From assembly GCA_965117035.1 (NCBI GenBank), contig OZ220748.1:2232001-2296000 (forward strand): a DNA stretch of 64,000 bases. The letters run 5' to 3'. Shown here piece by piece: positions 1-9,387 of the stretch. The notes beneath the pieces were generated by a model, which had not been told where the DNA came from, searched no databases, and saw nothing but the letters and a program-made list of their open reading frames with translations. Source of the stretch: CAZENU01 sp965117035. GTDB lineage: Bacteria > Chloroflexota > Dehalococcoidia > Lucifugimonadales > CAZENU01. The translations under genes were made by a program, and so were the position numbers. Each line of letters opens with the position of its first letter. The first letter of the stretch is position 1.

Positions 1-829
1 CCGACATCACGCCCGATACGAGGACGCCCGCCAGCCCCAGGATGCCCATCAGCGCCAGGATGTTGCCGCTCAGCGTCGTCCCGACTCCCACGTCGTCCGC
101 GAACGCGACCACGTGCGTGACGACAAAGAAGTCCTGGAAGCCGCACGTGACGTAGACGACGAGCAGCAGCAGCAGGTCGCGCGAACCCAGCAGACCCCGG
201 AGATCGAGCCGCCGGGACCGGCCGGTCGCCGTGCCCTGTTCGCCCGCGCCGGCGCCCGTGGACGGCGCGCGCACGGCCAACAGCACCATCGGCAGCACCA
301 CGATCAGGCTCGCGGCGCCCAGCACGCCGAAGGCGTTGCGCCACCCCAGCGACTCTATCGTCGTCGCCAGCGCCGCGATGATCACGAGCTGGCCCACCGC
401 GTTGCCGGACGTCGCGATGCTGACCGCGGCCCCCGTGCGCTCGCGGAACCAGCGGCTCACCATCACGCCGACGGTGGGGTTGGAGGCGCCGGCGTTCCCC
501 AACCCGTTGACGACGCCGTACAGCGCGAAGGCGTGCCAGGGCGCGGTGACGTTCCGCATCAGGGCGAGTCCCGCCCCTCCGGCGGCCACTCCCGCGGCCA
601 GTATGCCCTTGAGGCTATAGCGGTCGGCGAGGCGGCCGGCGAAAGGCATCGCCAGCGCCGAGACGAGCATGAAGCAGGTGACCAGGAGCGAAACGGTCGT
701 ACGGCTCCACTCCAAGTCGTCGACCATCGGCTTGAGCATGAGGCCGAACGCGAACCGTGAACCGCCTCCGAAGAAGTGGATCACGAACCCGGTCGCGACG
801 ATCACCCAGCCGTACTCGATTGCCCGCAC
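1..829 (-). CDS. MFS transporter, 3' end cut by the window edge
   Basis: Major facilitator superfamily permease, read on the minus strand and running off the left edge, so the C-terminal half is missing. About 276 residues are visible. The first helix (YGWVIVATGFVIHFF) is followed by the cytoplasmic-loop motif A-like stretch AGRLADRYSLKG, then helices ending near VVLPMVLLAVRAP and the central loop. The N-terminal pattern (GWVIVA, GGGSRFAFGLMLKPM) resembles the oxalate/formate-antiporter and monocarboxylate-like MFS group; the substrate cannot be told. The start is taken at GTG 829 with AGG a few bases upstream. It lies 75 bp downstream of secF and may be the last gene of the def-cca-secD-secF operon. 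Confidence 0.85.
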   Translation of the reverse strand, partial: MRAIEYGWVIVATGFVIHFFGGGSRFAFGLMLKPMVDDLEWSRTTVSLLVTCFMLVSALAMPFAGRLADRYSLKGILAAGVAAGGAGLALMRNVTAPWHAFALYGVVNGLGNAGASNPTVGVMVSRWFRERTGAAVSIATSGNAVGQLVIIAALATTIESLGWRNAFGVLGAASLIVVLPMVLLAVRAPSTGAGAGEQGTATGRSRRLDLRGLLGSRDLLLLLVVYVTCGFQDFFVVTHVVAFADDVGVGTTLSGNILALMGILGLAGVLVSGVMS

Positions 830-904
830 TGTCCTCGCTCGGAGGCTAAGCGCCGGTCGGCCGACGCCCGAACGCCGGGCGCCGTGCTCCTTCGGTCTTC
901 CTGG

Positions 905-1831
905 CTAGGAGGCCCTGGCCCCGCGGAGGCGGCCGAACAGCCGCCCGAAGTCCCCGGCCTCCCAGGCGACCAGGACGGACGAGGCGATTCCGATCGAGCT
1001 GTACGTCCCGACGATCACCCCGATGAGCAGCACCCACAGGAACTCCCTGATCGTGGGGCCGCCGAACAGCAGCAGCGCGAGCAGCGTGAACATCAGCGTC
1101 AGGCTCGTGTTCAGCGACCGGCCGATGCTCTCGGAGATGCTGACGTTCACGTTGTCCTTCAGCGACCTCGCGGGATAGTTGATAGCGTTCTCGCGCAGCC
1201 TGTCGAATATGACGATCGTGTCGTTGACGCTGTAGCCGTACACGAGCAGGAAGGCGATGAAGAACATCGTGTTGACCTCGACGCCGAACAGGACGCCGAG
1301 CATCGCGAAGATGCCGACCACGATGAGGGTGTCGTGCAGCAGCGCGACGAGCGCGGCCGCGCCGTAGCGCATCGGGTTGGGCACGCTGCGGAACGCCCAC
1401 CACAGGAAGAAGAATATCCCCACGGCGGCCGCCAGCACCGCCCAGAGCGCGTTCACCAGTATCTCCCTGGCGAACACCGCCGACACCAGGTCGAACGACA
1501 GCAGCTCCACCTCCGCGCCCGGCGTCAGGACCGCCAGCGCCTCGACCACCGCGTTCTTCTGGTCTTCCTGAAGCTCCCTGGTCTGGATGAAGAAGGTCTC
1601 GTCCGAGCCCTGGTCCTTCTGCACCCTCGCGTCCGGGTGCCCGTTCTCGCTCAGGACGGTCCGGACGTCGACCTCGTCGACCGCATCGGCGAACCTGACG
1701 CTCAGCGAGGAGCCGCCGGTGAAGTCTATGCCTTGCTTCAGCCCGGGGCCGATGGCAAGAAAGACCAGGCCCGGCACGAGCACGAGGGCCGACAGGAGGA
1801 AGAACCAGCGCCGCTTGCCTACGAAGTCCAC
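905..1831 (-). CDS. secF: Protein translocase subunit SecF
   Basis: Membrane subunit that works with SecD to use the proton motive force to pull secreted proteins through SecYEG. The protein has 308 residues, normal for SecF. An N-terminal helix (residues 9-28) is followed by the conserved GIDFTGGSSL (34-43), a periplasmic domain of about 90 residues, and five C-terminal helices. The RND-like motif GYSVNDTIVIFDRLREN (199-215) carries the conserved Asp and Arg of the family. The gene starts 12 bp after secD, as expected for co-transcribed and probably translationally coupled subunits. Confidence 0.97.
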   Translation of the reverse strand: MDFVGKRRWFFLLSALVLVPGLVFLAIGPGLKQGIDFTGGSSLSVRFADAVDEVDVRTVLSENGHPDARVQKDQGSDETFFIQTRELQEDQKNAVVEALAVLTPGAEVELLSFDLVSAVFAREILVNALWAVLAAAVGIFFFLWWAFRSVPNPMRYGAAALVALLHDTLIVVGIFAMLGVLFGVEVNTMFFIAFLLVYGYSVNDTIVIFDRLRENAINYPARSLKDNVNVSISESIGRSLNTSLTLMFTLLALLLFGGPTIREFLWVLLIGVIVGTYSSIGIASSVLVAWEAGDFGRLFGRLRGARAS

Positions 1832-1843
1832 TTTCCCGCCTTC

Positions 1844-3829
1844 CTAGCTCGCACCGGCCGCCCGCCGCTGCGGCAGCTCGGATCCGCCGGACGGGATGAA
1901 CCACGATGTCTTGCGGTTGAGCCGCGTCGCCGTCATCACCCTGAGCAGCGTGCGGCTCACGGTGATGGCCGAGAACATGCTGACCGCGACTCCGATGGCC
2001 AGCGTGATGGCGAACACCTGCACGATGCTGGCGCCGAGGGTGTCGGCGAACCAGAACAGGATGGCGCAGGTGATAAGCGTCGACACGTTGCCGTCCCGGA
2101 TGGCGGTCCAGGCGCGGTTGAACCCGATGTTGATCGCCGACAGGAGCGTCCGGCCGGCCCGCAGCTCCTCCTTCATGCGCTCGAATATCAGGATGTTGGC
2201 GTCCACGGCCATGCCGATGGACAGTACCGCCGCCGCGACGCCCGACAGCGTCATCGAGATCGCGAGCAGCTTGACGATCCCCAGGAACAGCACGGCGTAC
2301 GTCACGAGGGCGAGGGCCGCCACGACTCCCGCCATGCGGTAGTACAGCACCATGAACAGGAGCACGAGCCCCAGGCCGACCAGGCCCGCGATCAGGCTCT
2401 TCGCGAGCGACTCGTCTCCCAACGTGGCGCCGACTGTCCGCTCCTGTATGAGCTCGATGGGAATGGGAAGTACGCCCGACTCGAGCAGCAGCGACAGGTC
2501 CGTCACGCGCTCGAAGGTGAAGAATGGGCTCTCGATGAACGCCGCGCCGCCGGTGATGGGACGCCTGGCGCCCGACGAGAACAACTCGTTGTCGTCCAGG
2601 AATATTGCGATCTGGTTGCCCGTGCCGGCCACGCGCGTTGTCAGCTCCCCGAACTTGCGCGTGCCTTCCCCGTTGAACTCGATGTTGACGATTGGCAGCC
2701 CGGACGTGTGGTGCTGTCCCGCGTAGGCGCGCTCCATGTCGTCGCCCGTCAGTTCCACGTCCTCGTCTACCTTGCCCAGCACCTCGGCGAGCCGCACGTC
2801 CGGCGCCTCTCCGAACACGTCGACCGCCTCGTCGCGGCCAACGACCTGGGCGATCAGACTCACCGTGAAACTGTCGGTGTCGTCGACCCTGACGATGTTG
2901 GGAACGTCGGACAGGATGACGACCTGACCCGGCCCGATCGCTACGAGCGGGGAGTGCGGTATGCGGACCTCGGTAGACGTGCCCGCGGTGAAGGTCATCG
3001 CGAGGTAGTTCGGGTACCGGTCGCCCGTGCCCGGGATCGGATTGCCGTCGTCATCGGCCTGCTCCGTGCCCGGAATCTCCTCCGTGCTCGACGCCAGGCG
3101 CCCGACGAACCTCTCGAAGGCATCCGCGCCCTCCGGCGTGAAGTCGATCTTGATCGCCGGGACGAGCGGGGTCGACGTGGCGGACTCGTCCACGGCAGCC
3201 GGCGTAGTCGTAGCCGTGTCCTCCGGCGTCGTGGTCGCTGTCGAAGTGGCCGCGTTCTCGCCCGCGTCCGACGGGGTCGTCGTGGCGGTCGACTCGCCGT
3301 CGGCCGGTGTGGTCGTGGCGGTGGAGGTCGGCGCCACGATGCCGCCGGCCTCGTCAATGTTCACGATCGAGGCGCCGAGGATATCGTCCTGGGAGAGGTG
3401 CGGGATTGGCTGCGACACGTCGAACGTCCGGTAGTAGTAGACGAGCTGGGCCGTCTCGCCGATGATCTCCTTGGCCCTCGTGAGGTCCTTGACGCCCGGA
3501 AGCTGCACGAGCAGCCTGTCGTCGCCGAGGATCTGTATCGTCGGCTCCCCGAACCCGGACGCCGCGGCACGGTGCTCGATCGACCGCTTCAGCGCGTTCA
3601 TCTGGTCGCTGGTTGGCTGCAACCTCTCTCCCGTGACCTTGTCCGTGAGGTTGGCCTGGTAGCGCAGCTCGCTCCCGCCGCGGAGGTCGAGCCCGAGCTC
3701 GATCCCCAGCGGTGAGTTGTCGGCGCCCCTCTCGAAGCCCGCTATGCTGAACGTCCTGAAGCCGAGGACCAGGGCGCCCACGACGAGCAGGACCGCGATC
3801 AGCGCCAGCGTGGTGGCGTACCTACGCAC
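1844..3829 (-). CDS. secD: Protein translocase subunit SecD with a Thr-rich periplasmic linker
   Basis: Large partner of SecF in post-translocational protein export; 661 residues. An N-terminal helix (5-23) precedes the family motif GLDLRGGSELRY (46-57); the C-terminal six-helix block contains AAVLSIGMAVDANILIFERM, the conserved Asp/Asn motif. The start is GTG 3829 with GGAGG six bases upstream; it lies inside the 3' end of cca (8-bp overlap). Unusual: residues about 167-221, in the periplasmic region, are a low-complexity Thr/Ala/Pro linker with four TATTTP-type blocks and acidic spacers. It sits between the P1 region and a segment resembling the second half of the periplasmic domain. Function of the linker is unknown. 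Confidence 0.96.
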   Translation of the reverse strand: MRRYATTLALIAVLLVVGALVLGFRTFSIAGFERGADNSPLGIELGLDLRGGSELRYQANLTDKVTGERLQPTSDQMNALKRSIEHRAAASGFGEPTIQILGDDRLLVQLPGVKDLTRAKEIIGETAQLVYYYRTFDVSQPIPHLSQDDILGASIVNIDEAGGIVAPTSTATTTPADGESTATTTPSDAGENAATSTATTTPEDTATTTPAAVDESATSTPLVPAIKIDFTPEGADAFERFVGRLASSTEEIPGTEQADDDGNPIPGTGDRYPNYLAMTFTAGTSTEVRIPHSPLVAIGPGQVVILSDVPNIVRVDDTDSFTVSLIAQVVGRDEAVDVFGEAPDVRLAEVLGKVDEDVELTGDDMERAYAGQHHTSGLPIVNIEFNGEGTRKFGELTTRVAGTGNQIAIFLDDNELFSSGARRPITGGAAFIESPFFTFERVTDLSLLLESGVLPIPIELIQERTVGATLGDESLAKSLIAGLVGLGLVLLFMVLYYRMAGVVAALALVTYAVLFLGIVKLLAISMTLSGVAAAVLSIGMAVDANILIFERMKEELRAGRTLLSAINIGFNRAWTAIRDGNVSTLITCAILFWFADTLGASIVQVFAITLAIGVAVSMFSAITVSRTLLRVMTATRLNRKTSWFIPSGGSELPQRRAAGAS

Positions 3830-5336
3830 CGGCGTCCTCCGAGTTCAGCTTCTCCCGGACCAGCTCCAACGCCTCCTCCTTCGATCCGATCTCGCCCGCG
3901 GCCCGCGCCTCCCGGACCGTCTCCAGCATCGCGCCGACCGCCGGGCCGGGCTCGAGCGAGAACGCGTCCATGATATCGTGTCCGTCGATCAGGGGCCGAG
4001 GCGTCGCCGGACGGTCCGGCGCGGCGACGGCCTCCAGGATGTGGGCAGCCGTGCGGCAGCGACCGGCCCACTCCTCCTCGTCGAGCATGGGGCCGCGCGC
4101 TGCGGCGTAGTCGGCAAGGTTCAGGTAGATGGTGTCTATCGCCACGTCGCCCACGTCCCTGTAGTACCTGTAGACTGCCCTGGCCGACGGCAGGTCGTCG
4201 CCGTGCTGCATCTGGCCGGGCCGCAGGTGGTGGCGCACCATGCCGCTGACCATGTCGACGCCGCGTCCGCTGAGGCGCAGCCTGGTGAGCGCCGCCCTCG
4301 CGATCTCCTCACCCTCGGCGTGGTGGCCGATGAAACGCACGCGGCCCGAGGGCTCGACCGTCTTCGTCGCCGGCTTGCCGATGTCGTGCAGCAGTCCGGC
4401 GAGCTTGAGCATGGTGGCCCGCGTGTGTCCGTCCGCAGCCTGCTCGGCGAAGTAGTCGTCCATCCCCTCGAACCGGGGCGTCATCCGGGCGACGAATCCC
4501 TCCGGCCGGGCCTCCGGGTCGAGCAGTACCTCGACCCGCCCCGGCGTCTCCACCGCGTGGCCGAAGACGTCCCAGTAGTGCTCCTTCGGCTGCGTGACGC
4601 CCCTGGAGTCGTCCTGCTCGGGCAGCGCCGCCGACAGCAGACCCAGGTCGTCGAGCCTTCGCAGCGAGTCCGTCGCGCCCGGCAGGGCGAGGATGTTCAG
4701 CAGCTCGTCCCGGACGCGCTCGCCGGACACGAGATCGATCATGCCGGCCTGTGCCCGCACCAGCGCCTCAGTATCCGGCGACAACCGGAAGCCCAGCTGC
4801 GCCTCCAGCCGGGCCGCTCTCATCAGCCGGCCCGGATCGTCGGCGAACACGGTCGGCGACACCATCCTGATCACGCCGGCCATCAGGTCGTCGACGCCGC
4901 CGTGCGGGTCGATCACGCGAGACGCACGGTCGCCCGCGAGCTCGTAGATCGGGAGAGCCATCGCGTCCACGGTGAAGTCCCGCCGCGCGAGGTCGGCCCG
5001 GATGTCGTCTATGCCAACTACGTCGACCGCGCCGCCGCGGTGCTTCACCCTGTGTATGGCCCGCGCCACGTCCAGCGGGAAGGCGCTGCCGCCCAGGGAG
5101 GTCGCCAGGCCGGAGGCCACCTCGGCGGCGTCGGCCCTGACGGCGATGTCCAGGTCGTCGGCATCCCCGCCGCGCAGCATGTCGCGGACGGCGCCGCCGA
5201 CGATGTACGTCTCGATGCCGAGCATCGAGACGTGGTCCGCCAGCGGGCCCAGCGTCTCGTTGGAGCTTGAGAGGGCCAGATCTGCAGGGCGTTCGACGTC
5301 GCCTGTGGGACTCATTGTGGGCGAGGAGAGAGTCAC
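3822..5336 (-). CDS. cca: tRNA nucleotidyltransferase / poly(A) polymerase family with HD domain
   Basis: Class II nucleotidyltransferase that most likely adds or repairs the 3' CCA of tRNA; 504 residues. The catalytic head has GGAVRD (47-52) and the acidic pair in DADDLDIAV (58-66), then RRDFTVDAMA, which selects ATP/CTP and precedes the neck. FADDPGRLMRAARLEAQLGF is the conserved tRNA-binding/neck segment. A C-terminal HD phosphohydrolase domain is present (LLHDIGKPATK, then GHHAEGEEIA and MVRHHLRPG). The GTG start overlaps the def stop codon by four bases (GTGA), indicating translational coupling. CCA-adding, A-adding and poly(A) polymerase members cannot be separated by sequence reading alone. 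Confidence 0.9.
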   Translation of the reverse strand: MTLSSPTMSPTGDVERPADLALSSSNETLGPLADHVSMLGIETYIVGGAVRDMLRGGDADDLDIAVRADAAEVASGLATSLGGSAFPLDVARAIHRVKHRGGAVDVVGIDDIRADLARRDFTVDAMALPIYELAGDRASRVIDPHGGVDDLMAGVIRMVSPTVFADDPGRLMRAARLEAQLGFRLSPDTEALVRAQAGMIDLVSGERVRDELLNILALPGATDSLRRLDDLGLLSAALPEQDDSRGVTQPKEHYWDVFGHAVETPGRVEVLLDPEARPEGFVARMTPRFEGMDDYFAEQAADGHTRATMLKLAGLLHDIGKPATKTVEPSGRVRFIGHHAEGEEIARAALTRLRLSGRGVDMVSGMVRHHLRPGQMQHGDDLPSARAVYRYYRDVGDVAIDTIYLNLADYAAARGPMLDEEEWAGRCRTAAHILEAVAAPDRPATPRPLIDGHDIMDAFSLEPGPAVGAMLETVREARAAGEIGSKEEALELVREKLNSEDAGA

Positions 5337-5842
5337 GCTACCGCGGCTTCCACAGGAAGCCGCTCGACCTCTTGTCGGTCCTCGACGAGCTCCTGGTGAC
5401 TCTTCAGGTGGTCCATGTACATGATTCCGTTCAAGTGGTCGATCTCGTGCTCCAGGGCCTGGGCGAGCAGACCGTCCGCGTGGAGGCGGGTAACCCGGAG
5501 CTCACCGTCGAGGCCGGCGGCCCTGACCCAGACGGACCGGGTGATGACTGCCGAGTAGCCGGGGACGCTCAGGCACCCCTCGACGACATCCCTGTAGCCA
5601 TGCCGGTAGACGATCCGCGGGTTCAAGTACACCCTCGGCCCGGTCTCGTCCGGCATCTGTATCACGATGACTCGTCTAAGCACTCCAACCTGGTTGGCGG
5701 CCAGTCCGACGCCCCGGGCCGCGCGCACCGTGTCGACCATGTCGTCGATCAGCCGGCGCGTCCGCCTGTCGATTCCGCGCACCGGCTTGGCTCGCCGGCG
5801 CAGCAGGGGGTCGGGAAACTCGACTATCGGAAGAACCGCCAT
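5333..5842 (-). CDS. def: Peptide deformylase
   Basis: Removes the formyl group from the initiator methionine of nascent proteins; metalloenzyme of 169 residues. All three signature motifs are present: GVGLAANQ (44-51), EGCLSVPG (88-95) with the metal-binding Cys90, and the HEIDH zinc-type motif at 132-136 followed by LNG. It is the first gene of a run with cca, secD and secF, behind a canonical promoter 63 bp upstream. GAGG precedes the ATG by four bases. Confidence 0.97.
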   Translation of the reverse strand: MAVLPIVEFPDPLLRRRAKPVRGIDRRTRRLIDDMVDTVRAARGVGLAANQVGVLRRVIVIQMPDETGPRVYLNPRIVYRHGYRDVVEGCLSVPGYSAVITRSVWVRAAGLDGELRVTRLHADGLLAQALEHEIDHLNGIMYMDHLKSHQELVEDRQEVERLPVEAAVA

Positions 5843-5904
5843 CCCGCCTCTGGTAGGGCGTGGCAGTCGTCAGATACCCCGCAGCCACGCGTCTCAACTG
5901 TGGG

Positions 5905-5933
5905 ATTATATCCAGCGCCCGACTTCACTGTAA
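5905..5933 (-). promoter_or_regulatory. Promoter of the def-cca-secD-secF operon
   Basis: On the minus strand a perfect TATAAT (5910-5905) lies 17 bases after TTACAG (5933-5928). The predicted start of transcription is about 55 bases upstream of the def ATG. No other promoter is apparent between the four coupled genes. Confidence 0.7.
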
Positions 5934-6492
5934 AGCAGCACCGGGCCGACTCAGGGCGTTTCCGTCGTTCCGTCTCCCCTCGCGGGAGAGCGTTTGGGGT
6001 GGGGGCATTGAACATGGTGCACGCCTGTTGCACGCGAAAGGGGAGGCCTCGCTGCGATCCCTGGACACGCGCCGGCCAGGAAATTGGCCGAAAACGCATG
6101 TTCTTGCCCATTGACGCGTACATCCGTTCTGTCGTAGGCTGTATGTGACACGCCGGGTCGCGCCGCCATAAACATCGGAGCGAACCGGCGCCGGCCCGAC
6201 CACCCGCCGCCCGTCGCCGCGCCGACCCCCAAAGCCAAGGCGATGCGCACCCCCGCAGCACCTCTTGCGGCGCGGCGGAGCTACCCCCTCTCCGGGCGGA
6301 GGGTGGAAGGGCTCTGTCACGACCTTCCTCGGCTCTCCACCTCCCCGTTTGCGTGCCGACCACGGACGCCCTCGCAAGCTGTGCCCGGACCGATTACGGT
6401 CGCACCATCGCGGAGCGACCGTCGTCCGGCACAGGAGCCGCGAGCATGGTCCGCAGGACCGCGCCTCCATCACCCAGACCGCTGCCGGCGGC
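5934..6492. other. Intergenic stretch between def and mutL
   Basis: About 560 bp between the divergently placed def promoter and the 3' end of mutL. I see no convincing gene: the open frames here have no Shine-Dalgarno site and Arg/Gly-rich composition typical of random GC-rich DNA. It holds two short palindromic fragments of a type common in intergenic DNA, CCCCTCGCGGGAGAG with TTTGGGGTGGGG nearby (about 5977-6005) and CCCTCTCCGGGCGGAGGG (about 6285-6302). Confidence 0.5.
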
Positions 6493-8271
6493 CTACCGCC
6501 GGCCGAACTCTCGCTCGAGGCGGGCGGAGCTCATGTGGATCATGGTCGGGCGGCCGTGGGGGCAGGTGTGCGGCTGCTCGCAGGCCTCGAGCTGGCGACC
6601 GAGCTCGGTCATCTCCTCGTGCGTCAGCGTCTTGCCCGCCCTGATGGCGCCGTGGCAGGCGATCGAGTAGGCGGCGCGCTCCTCCCAAGACTCGAATCCG
6701 CCGCCCTCCGACATCAGGTCGAGCACGTCGAGGAAGCTGCGGGCCGGGTCGCCTTCGGCGATCAGCGCGGACACGCCCCTGAGGATGTAGGTCCCGCCGC
6801 CGAACGGCTCCACCTGGAACCCCATGCTCCTGACCAGGTCGCCGCGCGTCTCCATCAGCTCGCCCTGGCGGCGGTCGAGCGCGATCGTGACCGGCTCCAT
6901 CAGCCCCTGCACCTGCGGCTCTCCCTCGAACGCCTCGGCTCTAACTCGCTCGAAGAGCACCCTCTCGTGGGCGGCGTGCTGGTCGATCAGGTACACGCCG
7001 TCCGGGCCCTCCGCGGCGATGTACGTCGACTGCACCTGGCCCAGCACCCGCAGGCTGGGCAGCGCGGCCGACGGCGCCAGCGACGGTGCGGGCGGTGCGA
7101 ACCCGGTGTCGTGCCCCCCGTGGCCCGCGGCCGGCCCGGCTGGCGCGACTGGCTGCGGAGGGCCGCTGGCCGGCGCGCCCGGAGGCCCCACCGGCCAGAA
7201 CGACGGCTCGCCCCCCGGCCGCGCCGGGGCCGGACGCGGGACTGAGGCGGCCCCCAATTCCGGGACCGGCGAGTGGGCCGTCAGCGTCTGCCGGACCGCC
7301 TGCTGCAGCGCCGCGAACACCGACCCCTCGTGCCTGAAGCGCACCTCCGACTTGCCCGGGTGCACGTTGACGTCGACGTCGTCGTACGCCATCGCGATCT
7401 CCACGACGGCGACCGGGTAGCGCCGCTCAGGCAGAAAGCCGTGGTACGCCTCCTGCAGGGCGTAGTTGAGCATGCGGTTCTGCACCCAGCGGCCGTTGAC
7501 GAAGATCGTGACGTGGTTGCGGTTGGCCCGCGATATCGAACCCGGCGCGATCATCCCCGACACCCTCGGCGCCCTCCCTCCCTCCGGCGGCGCCATCGGG
7601 ACGAGGTCCAGCATCGCCTCCGCCACGCTCGCGCCGTACACCGCCGCGACCGCCTCCCGCGTGTCGCCGGAGCCGGTGCTGGCGAGCGCCTCGGAGTCGT
7701 CGACGCGCAGGCTGAACCGTACGGCCGGGTACGACAACGCGTACCGGGACACCAGGGCCTGCGCCCTGCTCGCCTCGGCAGACGCCGAGCGCAGGAACTT
7801 GCGCCGGGCCGGCACGTCTCGGAAGAGCTGCCGCACGGTGATCGAGGTCCCCGGCGGGGCGCCCTCAGGCGAGTTGTCGACGACGCGCCCCCCGGACACC
7901 TCGACACGCGTCCCGGAGGTCTCCGCCGGCGGACGCGTGACCATCGTCACGTGGGCGACAGCGCCGATGCTGGGCAGCGCCTCGCCCCTGAACCCCAGCG
8001 TAGCTATCGAGCCCAGGTCGGAGGGATCGACCAGCTTGCTCGTCGCGAAACGCTCGAACGCCAGCTCCGCCTCCTCCGAGGAGATGCCGACGCCGTTGTC
8101 GACGACCCTGATCAGGTCCACGCCGCCGCCGCGGAGCTCGATCGATATATCGGTCGCCCCGGCGTCCAGCGAGTTCTCCACCAGCTCCTTGACGACGGAC
8201 GCGGGGCGCTCGGTCACCTCGCCGGCGGCGATCTTGGACGAGACGTCCGGCGGGAGCACGTGGATCGGCAT
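6493..8271 (-). CDS. mutL: DNA mismatch repair protein MutL
   Basis: Mismatch-repair ATPase that links MutS recognition to strand cutting; 592 residues. The GHKL ATPase domain is complete: ELVENSLDAGAT, DNGVGIS and GFRGEALPSIG. The C-terminal domain carries the metal-binding endonuclease signature DQHAAHERVLFE, plus ACHGAIRAG and the CPHGRP motif near the end, so this MutL is expected to be a nicking type, as in bacteria without MutH. A Pro/Ala/Gly-rich linker of about 80 residues separates the domains. No mutS lies in the window. The gene is transcribed away from the dehydratase to its right. Confidence 0.95.
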   Translation of the reverse strand: MPIHVLPPDVSSKIAAGEVTERPASVVKELVENSLDAGATDISIELRGGGVDLIRVVDNGVGISSEEAELAFERFATSKLVDPSDLGSIATLGFRGEALPSIGAVAHVTMVTRPPAETSGTRVEVSGGRVVDNSPEGAPPGTSITVRQLFRDVPARRKFLRSASAEASRAQALVSRYALSYPAVRFSLRVDDSEALASTGSGDTREAVAAVYGASVAEAMLDLVPMAPPEGGRAPRVSGMIAPGSISRANRNHVTIFVNGRWVQNRMLNYALQEAYHGFLPERRYPVAVVEIAMAYDDVDVNVHPGKSEVRFRHEGSVFAALQQAVRQTLTAHSPVPELGAASVPRPAPARPGGEPSFWPVGPPGAPASGPPQPVAPAGPAAGHGGHDTGFAPPAPSLAPSAALPSLRVLGQVQSTYIAAEGPDGVYLIDQHAAHERVLFERVRAEAFEGEPQVQGLMEPVTIALDRRQGELMETRGDLVRSMGFQVEPFGGGTYILRGVSALIAEGDPARSFLDVLDLMSEGGGFESWEERAAYSIACHGAIRAGKTLTHEEMTELGRQLEACEQPHTCPHGRPTMIHMSSARLEREFGRR

Positions 8272-8418
8272 GAGGCGGTCGCTACCGTTGGCGGTGAATG
8301 GTCATCGGGGCGGGCGGGCTCGTGAGGGCGCTGGCATCCGTGTGCTATCGTAGCAGGTGAGCTCCCTACGGGCCACGGGCCGGTCGGAGGCCCAGATACG
8401 CATAGCCAGGAGGACGAA

Positions 8419-9387
8419 TTGACCGAACGGCCTACCTTGGGCGACGTGCTCGACGCCCGCCGCCGAATAGAACCCCACGTCGTGCGCACGCCGCTGCACC
8501 ACTACCCGGCACTGGACGACCTCGTCGGCGCCAGGGTGTACGTCAAGCACGAGAACCACCAGGCGCTCGGCGCGTTCAAGATGCGCGGCGCCCTCAATGT
8601 CGTCTCCATGCTCAGCCCCGAGGAGAAGGAGGCGGGCGTCGTCGTGGCCTCCACGGGCAATTTCGGCCAGGGCGTGGCCCACGCGGCGCGGACGTTCGGC
8701 GTGCGGGCCAACGTCGTCGTGCCGGTCGACGCCAACCCGAACAAGGTCCGGTCGATGCGGCAGCTCGGCGCGAACCTGGTCTTCCACGGCGAGGAGTTCG
8801 ACGACTCGCTGGCGCACGCCGACCGGCTCTCCAGGGAGGAGGGGCTGCGCTTCATCCACTCGGCAAACGAGTGGGGGCTGGTCCCCGGCGTCGCCACCTA
8901 TTCGCTCGAGATCATGGAGGACCTGCCCGAGACGGACGTGATCATCGTGCCGGTAGGGGGCGGCAGCGGCGTTTGCGGCGCCTGCATCGTCGCCAAGGCC
9001 GTGCGGCCGGGCGTGCGGGTCGTAGGCGTTCAGGCCGCCGCCGCGCCGGGCGCGTACCTGTCCTGGAAGGAGGGCCGCATCGTGGAGGCCAGGGTCGGGA
9101 CCGAGGCCGAGGGCCTGGCGACCAGGATCGGCTACGAGCTGACCCAGCGGATCATGCGCGACATGCTGGACGACTTCGTGCTGGTCGAGGAGCGCGAGAT
9201 CGACGACGCGATCCGGCTGCACGTCGAGCACACGCACAGTCTTCCCGAACACGCGGGCGCGTCTCCGCTCGCGGCCGCGCTCAAGATCAAGGACTCGCTG
9301 GCCGGCAAGAACGTCGTGCTCGTCATGAGCGGCGGCAACATCACCGTGAGCCAGCTCCAGGCCTCGCTCGCCCATGCCGGGTCGTAG
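8419..9387 (+). CDS. PLP-dependent threonine/serine ammonia-lyase family enzyme
   Basis: Fold-type II PLP enzyme of 322 residues, most like threonine ammonia-lyase or serine dehydratase (converting threonine to 2-oxobutyrate). The PLP lysine is in ALGAFKMRGA (about 49-58). ASTGNFGQGVA is the Asn-containing substrate loop, VGGGSGVCGA the phosphate-binding glycine loop and MSGGNIT the C-terminal cofactor motif. There is no regulatory ACT domain, which fits a catabolic or racemase-like member. It starts at TTG 8419 behind a full AGGAGG six bases upstream. The 3' end overlaps the next gene by 14 bp. Confidence 0.88.
   Translation: MTERPTLGDVLDARRRIEPHVVRTPLHHYPALDDLVGARVYVKHENHQALGAFKMRGALNVVSMLSPEEKEAGVVVASTGNFGQGVAHAARTFGVRANVVVPVDANPNKVRSMRQLGANLVFHGEEFDDSLAHADRLSREEGLRFIHSANEWGLVPGVATYSLEIMEDLPETDVIIVPVGGGSGVCGACIVAKAVRPGVRVVGVQAAAAPGAYLSWKEGRIVEARVGTEAEGLATRIGYELTQRIMRDMLDDFVLVEEREIDDAIRLHVEHTHSLPEHAGASPLAAALKIKDSLAGKNVVLVMSGGNITVSQLQASLAHAGS

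Noticed and set aside
776..3715. A 979-codon open frame on the plus strand opposite secD/secF.
   Set aside because: It is a shadow of GC-rich codons of genuine minus-strand genes; the product is Arg/Asp/His-rich without any recognisable domain.
6100..6150. TTGACG-N18-TAGGCT on the plus strand at about 6111-6140.
   Set aside because: The hexamers are reasonable, but no gene lies downstream on that strand, so it is not listed as a promoter.
5824..6473. Several open frames in the def-mutL gap.
   Set aside because: No Shine-Dalgarno sites, Arg/Gly-rich products and overlap with palindromic repeat fragments and the def promoter.
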